From: a virus
DNA: 44,454 bases
IMG/VR virus record: IMGVR_UViG_3300009149_002994
Span: 1 to 44,454 of that record
Direction: 5' to 3' (one strand)
A program made the translations under genes and the position numbers. Shown one piece after another: positions 29,917 through 38,458 of this stretch. Under the pieces are notes generated by a model that was given only the letters and a program-made list of their open reading frames with translations, was not told where the DNA came from and did no database searches. Numbering within the stretch: the stretch's first letter is position 1; every line of letters starts with the position of its first letter.

Positions 29917-30384
29917 TTATCCTTTCGTGTAAGGGTCTGATTTCAAAACTCGATAATCAACTGTTATTTCCAACATGACGGCGCTAAGCGAGCCGTCATC
30001 TGCAATAGCAAAAGTAACCACCCCGATATCAGTCTGGTACGCATAGGCCCCTCGCGTGATGTCAACTTGCAGGGCCTTCGATATATCTTCTGCGATCTGA
30101 TTCAGCCGCGTATCTATGGTAACCGCAGAGCCGTCATCGTTCAGGGCAAAGACAACGATGTTGAATGATTGCCGCCAGGTATATCTGTTCATCGCACAGG
30201 TCAATAGTTCCCGGCTCGTTTGATATACCAGCCCTTCGAGGTCATCGCCCGCCGCTTCGGTCTCATAGTCAACCCGGCTCGGTCGCTTGACAACAATTGT
30301 CTGGTTGTAACCGTTACCTTCAGTTACGCTGTTGATTGTCGTCAACAGGTTTGCCGCAATAGATTCGATGACAGGTACACTCAT
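29917..30384 (-). CDS. tail terminator-like protein
   Basis: 155 residues with an alternating alpha/beta pattern (IESIAANLLTTINSVTEG, QTIVVKRPSR, FNIVVFALND, EITVDYRVLK) like gpU-type terminators, which cap the tail tube and join it to the head. It lies between the minor tail Z-like gene and the tube gene, as in lambda. It overlaps the former by ATGA. Confidence 0.68.
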   Translation of the reverse strand: MSVPVIESIAANLLTTINSVTEGNGYNQTIVVKRPSRVDYETEAAGDDLEGLVYQTSRELLTCAMNRYTWRQSFNIVVFALNDDGSAVTIDTRLNQIAEDISKALQVDITRGAYAYQTDIGVVTFAIADDGSLSAVMLEITVDYRVLKSDPYTKG

Positions 30385-31097
30385 TCGGGAACCCCCAGTT
30401 CTGGCAACTTAATAGGATGTCGCGGGATATGCAAAGAATGCCGCTCGTTTATCTTTTCAAGTTCGGCCATAAATCCATCATTAGCCTCTCGTATAATATC
30501 CCGCATCATGGCAGTATTTTCGTCGAGTATTTGGAAAAGAGACGGACCCCTCATTTCGATCAACTTCTCCCCGATCCTCCTAAAAATACCTTTACGGCCA
30601 AAACGCGCGGCTATCGGAAATGCCCCTGTCCCGGCCAGGCTCTTTGTTCGTCCGTTTACACGATATGTAATATTCTGGTATGACTTACGGGCTATATGAT
30701 ACGCAGTCGAGTACACGGCGGCGGCCCCATATTTGCGCTTAAATACATTGTAAAATAGCCATGCCGATTGTTTTGCGCTGGCAATTACAGTCGTTTCTGT
30801 TTTCTTCCCCAGCCGTGCATCCAATTTAGCCACCGGAACACGGGGGCCAAACATTAACACCTTGCCTTCCCATGTTGTTGGGCGCGCCTTTTCTGTTTTT
30901 GTCGCCGAGTGAATATCTTTTTTTGTCAGGCCGGGATTAGCGCCCGCCATCCGGTTCGCAATATATCGTCGCGTCCTTTCGGCCACCCGGTTAATCGCAG
31001 GTGGCACTTCTCTACTAAGCACGTTCGGGACATTATAGAATTCACGCTGAATCCCGCGTACTTGTCTCTTGTCGGTTGTAAGGAAAACCTGTAACAT
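30381..31097 (-). CDS. minor tail protein Z-like / tail completion protein
   Basis: From ATG 31097 (TGATG overlap, GGAGGTGGC upstream; GTG at 31100 also possible) the product is 238 residues: highly basic, with PPAINRVAERTRRYIANRM near the start and HIARKSYQNITYRVNG later, the pattern of lambda gpZ and related completion proteins. It follows the head-tail joining protein and precedes the terminator, as in lambda. It would help close the tail's head-proximal end. Confidence 0.75.
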   Translation of the reverse strand: MLQVFLTTDKRQVRGIQREFYNVPNVLSREVPPAINRVAERTRRYIANRMAGANPGLTKKDIHSATKTEKARPTTWEGKVLMFGPRVPVAKLDARLGKKTETTVIASAKQSAWLFYNVFKRKYGAAAVYSTAYHIARKSYQNITYRVNGRTKSLAGTGAFPIAARFGRKGIFRRIGEKLIEMRGPSLFQILDENTAMMRDIIREANDGFMAELEKINERHSLHIPRHPIKLPELGVPE

Positions 31098-31774
31098 CAC
31101 GCCACCTCCAAGTGCATCATGCCGTGATCATGCCAAGGAACAGCCCTGATACGGCTCTGAATCGCCGTCTCGCCGATACGTCCGGACAACTCAACCTTAT
31201 CACCGCCGGTATTTACCTCACTGCTGCTTATACCGTCAGCCGCTGCGTTCTTGACGATAAGCAGGAATCGCCGCGTATTGCCATGCGGTGATCCTGCCAA
31301 ACCGCTAACAGGGTTGCGGTCAACTATCGCAACGATGTCCCTGCTGCTGCCGCCCTTTGGATAATAAGTAACCGCCTCGCCGAAATTCGCAAGAAATACA
31401 TCCGCTTGATCGGCAAGCAATCCGTCGATGACGGAAGTTGTCGAAACCTGAATCAGTACATCAAGCGTTATCGACGGCCCGGAATTGCCGCCGGTCGCAT
31501 TATAGCTGTAGCCGACAAACGTATATCTGACACCGGCTGATAATCCAGCAACTGCAATATCGCCATCGCCACTGCGTTCGCCTCCGACTGTCCATGCTGA
31601 AGCGCCCGCCGCTTTGTAAAACAGATAATTTGTAGCACCTGTATCGCCGTCGAATGTTATGGTTGCGGTTGTACCTGACACGCTTGCCGATACTGTCGGC
31701 GCGGACGGGGCATCGGCTAACCCACCGGGATAGTCGCCCCAAAAACCGTCTGGAAAAAATACTTCGTTCGCCAT
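31097..31774 (-). CDS. fibronectin-III domain fused to head-tail joining protein
   Basis: From ATG 31774 (TAATG overlap) the 225-residue product has a fibronectin type III domain (about residues 20-100: APTVSASVSGTTATITFDG, then SYNATGGNSG). The C-terminal half (LADQADVFLANFGEAVTYYP, then DIVAIVDRNP) resembles FII-type head-tail connectors, whose small beta domain links portal ring and tail. The position just before the Z-like gene matches FII. The extra surface domain is unusual on a connector. Confidence 0.7.
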   Translation of the reverse strand: MANEVFFPDGFWGDYPGGLADAPSAPTVSASVSGTTATITFDGDTGATNYLFYKAAGASAWTVGGERSGDGDIAVAGLSAGVRYTFVGYSYNATGGNSGPSITLDVLIQVSTTSVIDGLLADQADVFLANFGEAVTYYPKGGSSRDIVAIVDRNPVSGLAGSPHGNTRRFLLIVKNAAADGISSSEVNTGGDKVELSGRIGETAIQSRIRAVPWHDHGMMHLEVA

Positions 31775-33402
31775 TACTCCACCCCATCCCACGTATCAAC
31801 AGAAGTACGCGCGCCGCTCGATACCGTTACAACTAATCGCTCGGTTACGCCATCTATCCCAACAAATGTCATTTCTCCAGCGGCAATGCTGCTCTTACCA
31901 GAAAGCACCGCCGCAAATACTTGCATAACTTCTGCATAAGTTTTTGAGTTCTCCATCGCCGCACCCCATATTGCAGCAGCATATTCGGCATCGCTATCAT
32001 AGGCGGCGGTATCAACAAGAATGTCGTCAACATCGCCCGACATATCATTTGCCGTCTGAGCCGTGCCGTTTACTTCCATAACATTTACTTTGAATCCGGT
32101 CGGGTCCGCAGCGCTTTGTGTTTCAAAGTTGTCAACTACATTAGCGGCGGTATGGGTTGAAAATCCCGTCGCTGTTATCCAAGCTACATCACCATAATCA
32201 ATAATGCCTTGTAATGAATCCTCAGTTCGGTCGTATGCAGCGACATCTGAAATCGCAAACAAGTAGCCAAGTGCTGAGTTATCATGCACCGCTGTATTCA
32301 GATCAGTCGTAACAGCCTCGGCCATAAGTTCGTCGAGCTTGAACGATTCAAGAGCGTCGATACATTCTCCTTCTACCGTCGCCGCTGTTATCATATCAGA
32401 ATTTGTCGTCGTGGTTGTTACCAGAGTAACTCCGGCTATCGTATCCCCTACAACAACATAATCATCCGCCAAAATAGTACGAAGCGCAAACTCGTCGTTC
32501 GTGGGAATGGCTTTGATTAAAGTGTCAAGGGTCGAACTCGTATCGGCAAGAATATCTTCTGCTGCTTGGCCGTAAGTGCCTTCACCGCCGTAAGAATCTG
32601 TGGTTGAATTCCAAACCATCTCAGTAATTGCAACTTCAGCATCAGCGTGAAAAGAAGCAGCTCTTATTGTCTCGTCGGCCAATCCCATTAAATCTCCAGC
32701 CTTAGCGGGTGCATATAATCCTTGTGCAGTTGCAAGCGTAACGCCATCCGAACCTGTAATGGTATCGAGATCGGCTTGAGCTGTCGATAATGCCGCTCCC
32801 GTTGCACCCGCTGTATCCGAGCCATACAATAATGTCCTCAGCTCAGTATTCGTGTCAATTTTCTCGGCGGCGGTTTTGGCGTCCGATGCGTAGCCTGATG
32901 CTGTGGATAGTGGCGTTGCAGCAGCAAGTGCCGCGCCCGCATCATCAAAAGCATGTATGTGTCCTGTAGTCTGCTGGACATCAGAGCCGTCAAGCTGTGT
33001 TACGTTGCTCGGTGGGGATAACAACACTTCAAGCGTTTCGGTCTTTGCGCCATCATCGCCATCAACAACCGTCAACTGCACCCTTTTGCCAACCCCGCCG
33101 TCAAAGGCAGCGTCCGGCCAGTCTATCCGGTACACCCCGTGGCCGATATGAATACACTCGCCATCGGTATGAGCATCCGTTACCGCGCCGTGAGCACCCA
33201 CAAAAGCATCAGCGGATTCAGCGGCCTGGTCCTCAATATAATACATCTCAAGATTGGCAATAGTAACCGTCGTGTCGCGGTCGCCCGTTGTCTGGTCAAC
33301 CAAGACGAAATATGTTATTACATCGTCGGCATGGTTTTCGACATCTATCGCTCCCCATGCACAAGCCGCTAACATTAAGAACAATACGATATACTGTCTC
33401 AT
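31774..33402 (-). CDS. exported large acidic protein
   Basis: The 542-residue protein begins MRQYIVLFLMLAACAWGAID, a clear Sec signal peptide. A beta domain (about 20-130) resembling carbohydrate- or head-associated modules follows, then a long acidic, Ala-, Thr- and Asp-rich region, then a C-terminal block (SSIAAGEMTFVGIDGVTERL) similar to short fibre-end motifs in other phages. It overlaps both neighbours. Being exported while lying between capsid and connector genes, it is unlikely to be a standard virion component. Confidence 0.7.
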   Translation of the reverse strand: MRQYIVLFLMLAACAWGAIDVENHADDVITYFVLVDQTTGDRDTTVTIANLEMYYIEDQAAESADAFVGAHGAVTDAHTDGECIHIGHGVYRIDWPDAAFDGGVGKRVQLTVVDGDDGAKTETLEVLLSPPSNVTQLDGSDVQQTTGHIHAFDDAGAALAAATPLSTASGYASDAKTAAEKIDTNTELRTLLYGSDTAGATGAALSTAQADLDTITGSDGVTLATAQGLYAPAKAGDLMGLADETIRAASFHADAEVAITEMVWNSTTDSYGGEGTYGQAAEDILADTSSTLDTLIKAIPTNDEFALRTILADDYVVVGDTIAGVTLVTTTTTNSDMITAATVEGECIDALESFKLDELMAEAVTTDLNTAVHDNSALGYLFAISDVAAYDRTEDSLQGIIDYGDVAWITATGFSTHTAANVVDNFETQSAADPTGFKVNVMEVNGTAQTANDMSGDVDDILVDTAAYDSDAEYAAAIWGAAMENSKTYAEVMQVFAAVLSGKSSIAAGEMTFVGIDGVTERLVVTVSSGARTSVDTWDGVE

Positions 33403-34898
33403 TGTTTGCCTCCGCTTTTATTTGTAGTACCGGCAGCAACGCCGCCGTCCGCTTGTGTTTGAGCTAACTGAGCCGCCCCCGGCGTACTGTAACCGTCCGC
33501 AGGCGTGCCCCCTTCGTCGCTCAATGTCGGCCTGCCGCCATCTATCATATCTGCGTCAACAACTGAAAAAACGTGATTTGCCGCATCGGTCCAGAGGTTC
33601 GTCTCTGTGTCCGACCAAAGCGTATTGCCTGAATTAGCCCCTGTCAGCATAGATGATCGTGTTGCGTCGGCGTTGGTGAAATTGTAATCTTCATAGAGCA
33701 TATAAATCACACCGGCAGTATTGAGGATCGGAAAATCAGCGTTGATGTCTGCAACCCAAAACAGATTATTAAAGGCAGAAAGCCCAGCCTCACGAATTGC
33801 CGACGCATCTATACAAGCGGTTGTTTGGTTATAAAAAGAACAGTTCCTTACACAAACAGCGCCTGTATTCTCGTTAAAATATATGCCGCTGGCCCCGCTT
33901 TCAATAATGCAGCCATCAAATGTTACTCCATGGGCAGTACCAACATTTATGCCCCGTGAACCAGCTGTTATAATATAACAATCCGTTATGGTTGTGGCAG
34001 AGCCAATATCCATACCATACTGCACGCTTCCTACGCTGGTACAATCTATGACATGTGAATAGCTGGCAACCTTGGACCCACCACTATAATTGATCCCAAT
34101 ATAGGCGTCCGTAGCTTTACAGTTAAAAAACGAGACGCAAGTTTTGGAAACTGTATTCGCTAATTGAAATCCATCCTCCCCAGCCGCAGCCGCATCGCCC
34201 GAAACAACTACATGGATATTCTCAAATGTAATATAGCTAAGGTCTACAATCTGTATGATAGGTCCCCCGGCAAGGTTGGCACTGTCGGCGGTGATAGTAG
34301 CATAAGTACCATCGGCCACGTAACTGGCATTGGTTCCGATGATTCTCTTGAGCATGCCCGATGCCCCGCCACCGGTATCAGCCACTATCGTTGCAGTTGC
34401 AGTATCAGAGCCCGTAACGTAAATATCAACATCGTTAGCAGCAGCAGAGCCGAGGTTATCATCTAACACCTCCTGCAATCCACAGGTTCCATCAACAATC
34501 GGAACGGCGCCGCCAACACTCCAACTGGTTACGTTCTCGTCGTCTACATATGCAAGCTCTATCTCAACATAACTATCATCGACTATATTAACCCTATATA
34601 TACCATCGGCGTGAGTATCGTCTGTAAAGTCAACTCGAATATAACTGCCAACGACTGTGTTACCAAACTGAAAGGCATCTGTTATTCTTACGTTCGCCCC
34701 ACCGCCCGACGTAACTGCTCCCCCGGCATTACTATTCAATGCCGCACCATTGGCTGCCGTGGCATCCGCGACCCCAATTACATCTGAATCAAACCAACCA
34801 GCGTTTGTATTCGCTGCACTTGACCCACCAACGAGACAGCCCATATTGCTTGCATAGACAAACCCGCACAATATCAGGAATATGCTAATCAATCTCAT
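33399..34898 (-). CDS. exported right-handed beta-helix protein
   Basis: From ATG 34898 (GGGGAGG upstream) the 499-residue product has a signal peptide (MRLISIFLILCGFVYASN). Residues about 150-420 show repeating turns with N, G and V/I ladders (ITDCYIITAGSRGINVGT, VTFDGCIIESGASGIYF), typical of a parallel beta-helix as in pectate lyases and phage spike depolymerases. No catalytic residues can be assigned. An exported polysaccharide-binding or -cleaving protein is likely. A reading from 34973 adds a non-signal N-terminus. Overlap of 14 nt with the upstream gene. Confidence 0.75.
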   Translation of the reverse strand: MRLISIFLILCGFVYASNMGCLVGGSSAANTNAGWFDSDVIGVADATAANGAALNSNAGGAVTSGGGANVRITDAFQFGNTVVGSYIRVDFTDDTHADGIYRVNIVDDSYVEIELAYVDDENVTSWSVGGAVPIVDGTCGLQEVLDDNLGSAAANDVDIYVTGSDTATATIVADTGGGASGMLKRIIGTNASYVADGTYATITADSANLAGGPIIQIVDLSYITFENIHVVVSGDAAAAGEDGFQLANTVSKTCVSFFNCKATDAYIGINYSGGSKVASYSHVIDCTSVGSVQYGMDIGSATTITDCYIITAGSRGINVGTAHGVTFDGCIIESGASGIYFNENTGAVCVRNCSFYNQTTACIDASAIREAGLSAFNNLFWVADINADFPILNTAGVIYMLYEDYNFTNADATRSSMLTGANSGNTLWSDTETNLWTDAANHVFSVVDADMIDGGRPTLSDEGGTPADGYSTPGAAQLAQTQADGGVAAGTTNKSGGKQ

Positions 34899-35316
34899 TG
34901 GGATCAACCTCCCCATAGAGCAGTGGCATGAACCGTCGTCCAAGTTCTTTGGCATAATCCGTATCCAAACCAACCGCGTCTGGATAAAGCGTCAAATGTT
35001 GCTGTAGCCACAGAACAACCCTTGCAACCGTCTGGCGCTCAACAGCATCGTTGTAAAGCATAATCTTTATACCCTTCCAATAGACGGCCAATTCTTTGAG
35101 CTTCGCAGTAGGTATTTTTGGATAGTTGGCAACGATGTAGTTGTATGCCTGCTGCTGTGTAAGGTTCTTCACCTGTGCAGGTGTAAGCTCCAAATCAGCG
35201 GCAATCGCTCTAATGTATATCACCGCTTGGCGCTGGCCAAGACCGGACGCTCTCTGTGTCGGCATCAAGATGGCTGCACAACACACTACTGTGAGTATGA
35301 GTATTGCTTTTTTCAT
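34885..35316 (-). CDS. exported small helical protein
   Basis: 143 residues with a signal peptide (MKKAILILTVVCCAAILMPT, cut near residue 24) and an all-helical mature part (VIYIRAIAADLELTPAQVKN). Its ATG overlaps the stop of the upstream gene as ATGA. With the next two genes it forms a run of exported products. No function recognised. Confidence 0.7.
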   Translation of the reverse strand: MKKAILILTVVCCAAILMPTQRASGLGQRQAVIYIRAIAADLELTPAQVKNLTQQQAYNYIVANYPKIPTAKLKELAVYWKGIKIMLYNDAVERQTVARVVLWLQQHLTLYPDAVGLDTDYAKELGRRFMPLLYGEVDPNEID

Positions 35317-35504
35317 TTACGTTCTCCAAGAAATTTCCGAAATCTGGCAACAAAATCCTCATCTTCCTCAAGCAACTCAAGAAACTCTGGTAGTGTCCGG
35401 TGATTGTAATCAGCCGACGCCAGGTGCATCATTGCTTTATGAATAACATCGAGATAATCTTCCGGGCTGTCATTCTCCACTGATGAGCTTGTCGAGTTTG
35501 CCAT
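35313..35504 (-). CDS. 63-residue acidic protein
   Basis: From ATG 35504 (GGAG seven bases upstream) the product begins MANSTSSSVENDSPEDY and ends basic. It lies inside the 3' end of the upstream membrane gene by 35 nt, in another frame. A longer reading to 35618 has no start site. Its role is unknown. Confidence 0.6.
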   Translation of the reverse strand: MANSTSSSVENDSPEDYLDVIHKAMMHLASADYNHRTLPEFLELLEEDEDFVARFRKFLGERK

Positions 35505-35721
35505 CAATTTTCTCCAGAGTCCTGTCCGTTTTTTCCGACGCCGCTTTCTGCTGCTCGCAGTACATCTGGAATACCTCTTTGTCCAATTTCTTTTCGACGT
35601 TACTCGAATTAGTAGCAACCTGATTTCGGACAGTGCCCCACGCCACAGCTATTGCTACAAGCGAGACAGCTAAGCCGACAAGAACCTTCGACCAGCCATT
35701 GAACGTGTTATTTTTAACCAT
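35470..35721 (-). CDS. single-pass membrane protein, candidate holin
   Basis: 83 residues: one transmembrane helix (KVLVGLAVSLVAIAVAWGTV) after a short basic N-terminus, then a charged coiled coil. This layout resembles XhlA- or class III holin-like proteins, but phage membrane adaptors look similar. It begins the exported-protein block downstream of the capsid gene. Holin is the most useful guess, not a finding. Confidence 0.55.
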   Translation of the reverse strand: MVKNNTFNGWSKVLVGLAVSLVAIAVAWGTVRNQVATNSSNVEKKLDKEVFQMYCEQQKAASEKTDRTLEKIDGKLDKLISGE

Positions 35722-35750
35722 AATCAGTCCCCGTAAAAGATGTCAATATA

Positions 35751-35777
35751 GGCCGGGACGAATCAATCGCCCCGGCC
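35751..35777 (-). other. strong hairpin after the capsid gene
   Basis: On the minus strand GGCCGGGGCGA pairs with TCGTCCCGGCC, eleven pairs with one wobble and a 5-base loop (35751-35777). The following T residues are spread out, so termination would be partial at best. It follows the capsid stop by 27 nt and may protect the mRNA end. Confidence 0.55.
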
Positions 35778-35803
35778 CAACTGTCAAGGAGAACCAAAAT
35801 GAC

Positions 35804-36778
35804 TTACGTATTTGTCAACTTATACGCCAGAATGTCGGTTGCCGCGGTGACAACCTCATTCGTCTGGAACCGACCACGGACAATATCCGAACGTGTCTGT
35901 TCCTCGCGATAAGTTTCGATGACCGGGAAGTCGGGGCTATCATCAGTCCACAGCATCGTTCGAGCCTGAGACGGCATACTGAGTCCGGCTTCCTGTTCAG
36001 CCAGCAATGCAATGTAAATCACGCCAGCCGTCCAGAATTGAGTGTTGCTCTCCGCATAGCCTTCCTCTTGCGCATCGTATGAACCCTGGGCGACAAGTAT
36101 TTCCTTACAGCCAAGGGCTGCGGCGACAACATTCGCTGGGACACTAACCGGGATTGTTCCGGTAGCGCTACCCGTCCAGATGTATTTCGTCAGGTTGACA
36201 ATCTCCGTGACCTTTTGCAATTCCTGCCAATCGGCTCGCGGGACAATGATTGACAAGTCAGAGGGCATGCAACCACATGCGTCGCCTATCGCGTTGAATC
36301 CTTTCTCGAAATCATTGATTGCCGTCGCGGTAATCGTACTCCATGCAGTCGTGACATTATGGTTCGTCAATCCTGCCCCGGAATACGCCGTCGCGGCCCT
36401 GGCCTCGTGGCCCATAAGAATCTGCTGCACGATTATCTGTGTTGCAGCGTCCTCAGCATCAAACAGGTCTGCGTACTGCTCAAGCATGACGTCATCGACG
36501 GGATACTCAAGGCCGTTCTCTGCACAGGCATAAGTCTGTACGCCGAACTGCCCGGTGATCCTGTTGTATGCCCCGCCAGGTGCTCGGCTCTGGCTGGTTG
36601 CGCGTTTTTTGAAACTTTCCCGGTTGAATATCGGATATTCACCGGTCCGCTTATTAGCGCGGAACAGTGGTGCGGCCCGCAGTCCGATGAACTTCAACAA
36701 TGCTTTTTGATTGTAGTATTCTTTTGCGAACTCCGTCAGTACAGGACGGGCCGCCGCACTCGTTGATTCAGGTCTCAT
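35804..36778 (-). CDS. major capsid protein (lambda gpE-like)
   Basis: The 324-residue protein is of HK97-like capsid size. It shows an N-terminal arm (TEFAKEYYNQKALLKFIGLR), a middle region with TYACAENGLEYPVDDVMLEQ and a spine-helix-like DAEDAATQIIVQQILMGHEA, close to gpE-type coat proteins. GAAAGGGTATTGAT gives a strong start. It follows the decoration protein and protease genes as in lambda. Confidence 0.85.
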   Translation of the reverse strand: MRPESTSAAARPVLTEFAKEYYNQKALLKFIGLRAAPLFRANKRTGEYPIFNRESFKKRATSQSRAPGGAYNRITGQFGVQTYACAENGLEYPVDDVMLEQYADLFDAEDAATQIIVQQILMGHEARAATAYSGAGLTNHNVTTAWSTITATAINDFEKGFNAIGDACGCMPSDLSIIVPRADWQELQKVTEIVNLTKYIWTGSATGTIPVSVPANVVAAALGCKEILVAQGSYDAQEEGYAESNTQFWTAGVIYIALLAEQEAGLSMPSQARTMLWTDDSPDFPVIETYREEQTRSDIVRGRFQTNEVVTAATDILAYKLTNT

Positions 36779-36842
36779 ATCAATACCCTTTCAGATTATA
36801 CTTAATTTTTGTTGTTTTTCGCTTTGTACTTAACACTGCTGC

Positions 36843-37892
36843 TTACCGCTCCATCTGTACGCGGACATAATCGACTTCCATCGATTCCTCGGCTGTACCA
36901 CCGTTCTTTACCGACATCACGATGTGCATCTCTTCGAGACCGGCGATAGTGAGATCGTGCGTTGTTCCCGCAACACCATCAACGTAAGGGGTGACCTTGG
37001 CGGTTACACCGTCGTTGTAGTCATACAGGAATCCGACGACATACGATGTTGCAGATGCGAACGTTGCCAACGTTGCATTCGTGACTTGTACTGCGGCGTT
37101 GGAAGTCTCAAACTGAATCTTCATCGTGCTGTCGATCTTGAAGATTAACGCTCCGTCGTATGACGCCGCCGGACCCGCCGTGCCATCCTGGATAAGATCG
37201 ACCGTTGCAAGATCAGCCAGGCCAACGGCCCAGTTCGCAACATTAGTGGCGGCCTCTGTGCAGATAAGTTTGCACTCGAAGTATAGTTTCTTGTTCGTCT
37301 GGAACTTCCAGTTTTCGTGGAGACTGGAAACCGTGGCCGCATCTTCCCCGTCGGCATCTGTGCCGATAGACAGGATGCCACCAGCTTGGTCCGCCACAAG
37401 AGTTGTCCCAACTTCCGCCCCAGCATCCTCCGCCAAGGCCCAGTCGCCGGTCGTCGCGGTGGGATCGTAGGAAAAGAAATCATCCTCGAAAGTGATAATG
37501 TTCTTCATGGGGGAACTAAAGACATCGTTCCCGCCACGCGGCCCCCAGACAATCGCAGCGGCCTTGCCGCCGCTGCCTGTGATTGCCTCAAGCAGAATAC
37601 CGATCTGCTTACCAACCGCCGCGTCGGATACCTTGCCATCGGTCGTAACATAAATTGCTGACCCGGCGGTAATCGCCTTTGAACCGGTAACTTTGTGAAT
37701 CCCGGCATCCAGGAATTCGTAAGCGCAAAGCGCGCCGCTCGCAACCGCTTCTTGCGTAATACCAATAGGTTCCTCTCCGCCATCCGCATACAAAAGCGTG
37801 CTGGATGAAATCAACACGAAGCGATCAGGAACTACTGCCTCGCCGGTCACCATTGTTCCCGGCCCTGCATTTTGAAATGCTAAACCTGCCAT
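36843..37892 (-). CDS. capsid decoration protein fused to a jelly-roll domain
   Basis: The 349-residue product has a DUF2190-like decoration domain at residues 1-120 (ending KAAAIVWGPRG) and a C-terminal jelly-roll of about 210 residues with laminin-G or carbohydrate-binding character (KLYFECKLICTEAATNVANW, then VVGFLYDYNDG). Displayed on the capsid, the second domain could bind glycans such as mucus or host surface. GAAAGGGTATTATT gives a strong start. A terminator precedes it. Confidence 0.78.
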   Translation of the reverse strand: MAGLAFQNAGPGTMVTGEAVVPDRFVLISSSTLLYADGGEEPIGITQEAVASGALCAYEFLDAGIHKVTGSKAITAGSAIYVTTDGKVSDAAVGKQIGILLEAITGSGGKAAAIVWGPRGGNDVFSSPMKNIITFEDDFFSYDPTATTGDWALAEDAGAEVGTTLVADQAGGILSIGTDADGEDAATVSSLHENWKFQTNKKLYFECKLICTEAATNVANWAVGLADLATVDLIQDGTAGPAASYDGALIFKIDSTMKIQFETSNAAVQVTNATLATFASATSYVVGFLYDYNDGVTAKVTPYVDGVAGTTHDLTIAGLEEMHIVMSVKNGGTAEESMEVDYVRVQMER

Positions 37893-37926
37893 AATAATAC
37901 CCTTTCAAATTAGTGGTTGTGGGCGC

Positions 37927-37971
37927 AAAAAAAGCGGGCCGTGTGAAAGTGTGGCTCCACACAGCCCGCTT
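37927..37971 (-). terminator. strong terminator-like hairpin before the decoration gene
   Basis: On the minus strand AAGCGGGCTGTGTG (37958-37971) pairs with CACACGGCCCGCTT (37932-37945), fourteen pairs with one wobble, a 12-nt loop and seven T residues at 37927-37933. It is 58 nt after the protease stop and 34 nt before the next ATG, too close to hold a full separate promoter. Confidence 0.75.
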
Positions 37972-38029
37972 ATATTTGCCTTGCCCCGGCGATTAGTAGC
38001 TAACCGCACGCCGGACCCGTATTCTGTTT

Positions 38030-38458
38030 TTAATGTTGTTGAGACCTCGCGAACAATTCGGGGTCTTCACGCTTGAGCTTGCGGATAGCTTTGTCAACAG
38101 AAATCTTCTCCTCCTTTGCCATCGCGCGAGCCTGCTCCATAAAGCCAGGAACGGTTCCCTCTCCGCCTTCGGAATGCTTAATGGGCGGCGCACCGTCCGC
38201 TTGCTTTTTCGGCTCCGGCTGTTTCTTTTTCGCATCCGCCAATCGTCCTTTTAGTACATCAGCGAACGCCGCCTTCGCTTCGATTAGCGTCGCGCCTTTC
38301 GTGAACTGCTCGACAGCAAACTCAATGTCGCCATCGAACTCAGCCTGCATCGCAACCAACCGCTCGCGGTCTTTGGTTACAGCTTCTTTTCCAGCCTCGG
38401 CCTTAATCTTCTCGATATCGACTTTGGGCTGCTCGATTTGCTTGTCTGCATTATCCAT
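38030..38458 (-). CDS. nested capsid scaffold protein (lambda Nu3-like)
   Basis: An internal in-frame ATG at 38458 preceded by GAAAGGGTCTGTC starts a 142-residue product (MDNADKQIEQPKVDIEKIKA) that is charged, helical and coiled-coil-like. This reproduces the lambda C/Nu3 arrangement, in which the scaffold is the C-terminal part of the protease. The ribosome binding site is as strong as those of the capsid and decoration genes, consistent with the need for many scaffold copies. Confidence 0.75.
   Translation of the reverse strand: MDNADKQIEQPKVDIEKIKAEAGKEAVTKDRERLVAMQAEFDGDIEFAVEQFTKGATLIEAKAAFADVLKGRLADAKKKQPEPKKQADGAPPIKHSEGGEGTVPGFMEQARAMAKEEKISVDKAIRKLKREDPELFARSQQH

Noticed and set aside
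35799-35912. Plus-strand 37-codon frame with AAGGAG before ATG at 35799
   Set aside because: It is antisense to the capsid gene end, the product is not protein-like, and no promoter precedes it; the AAGGAG is probably chance.
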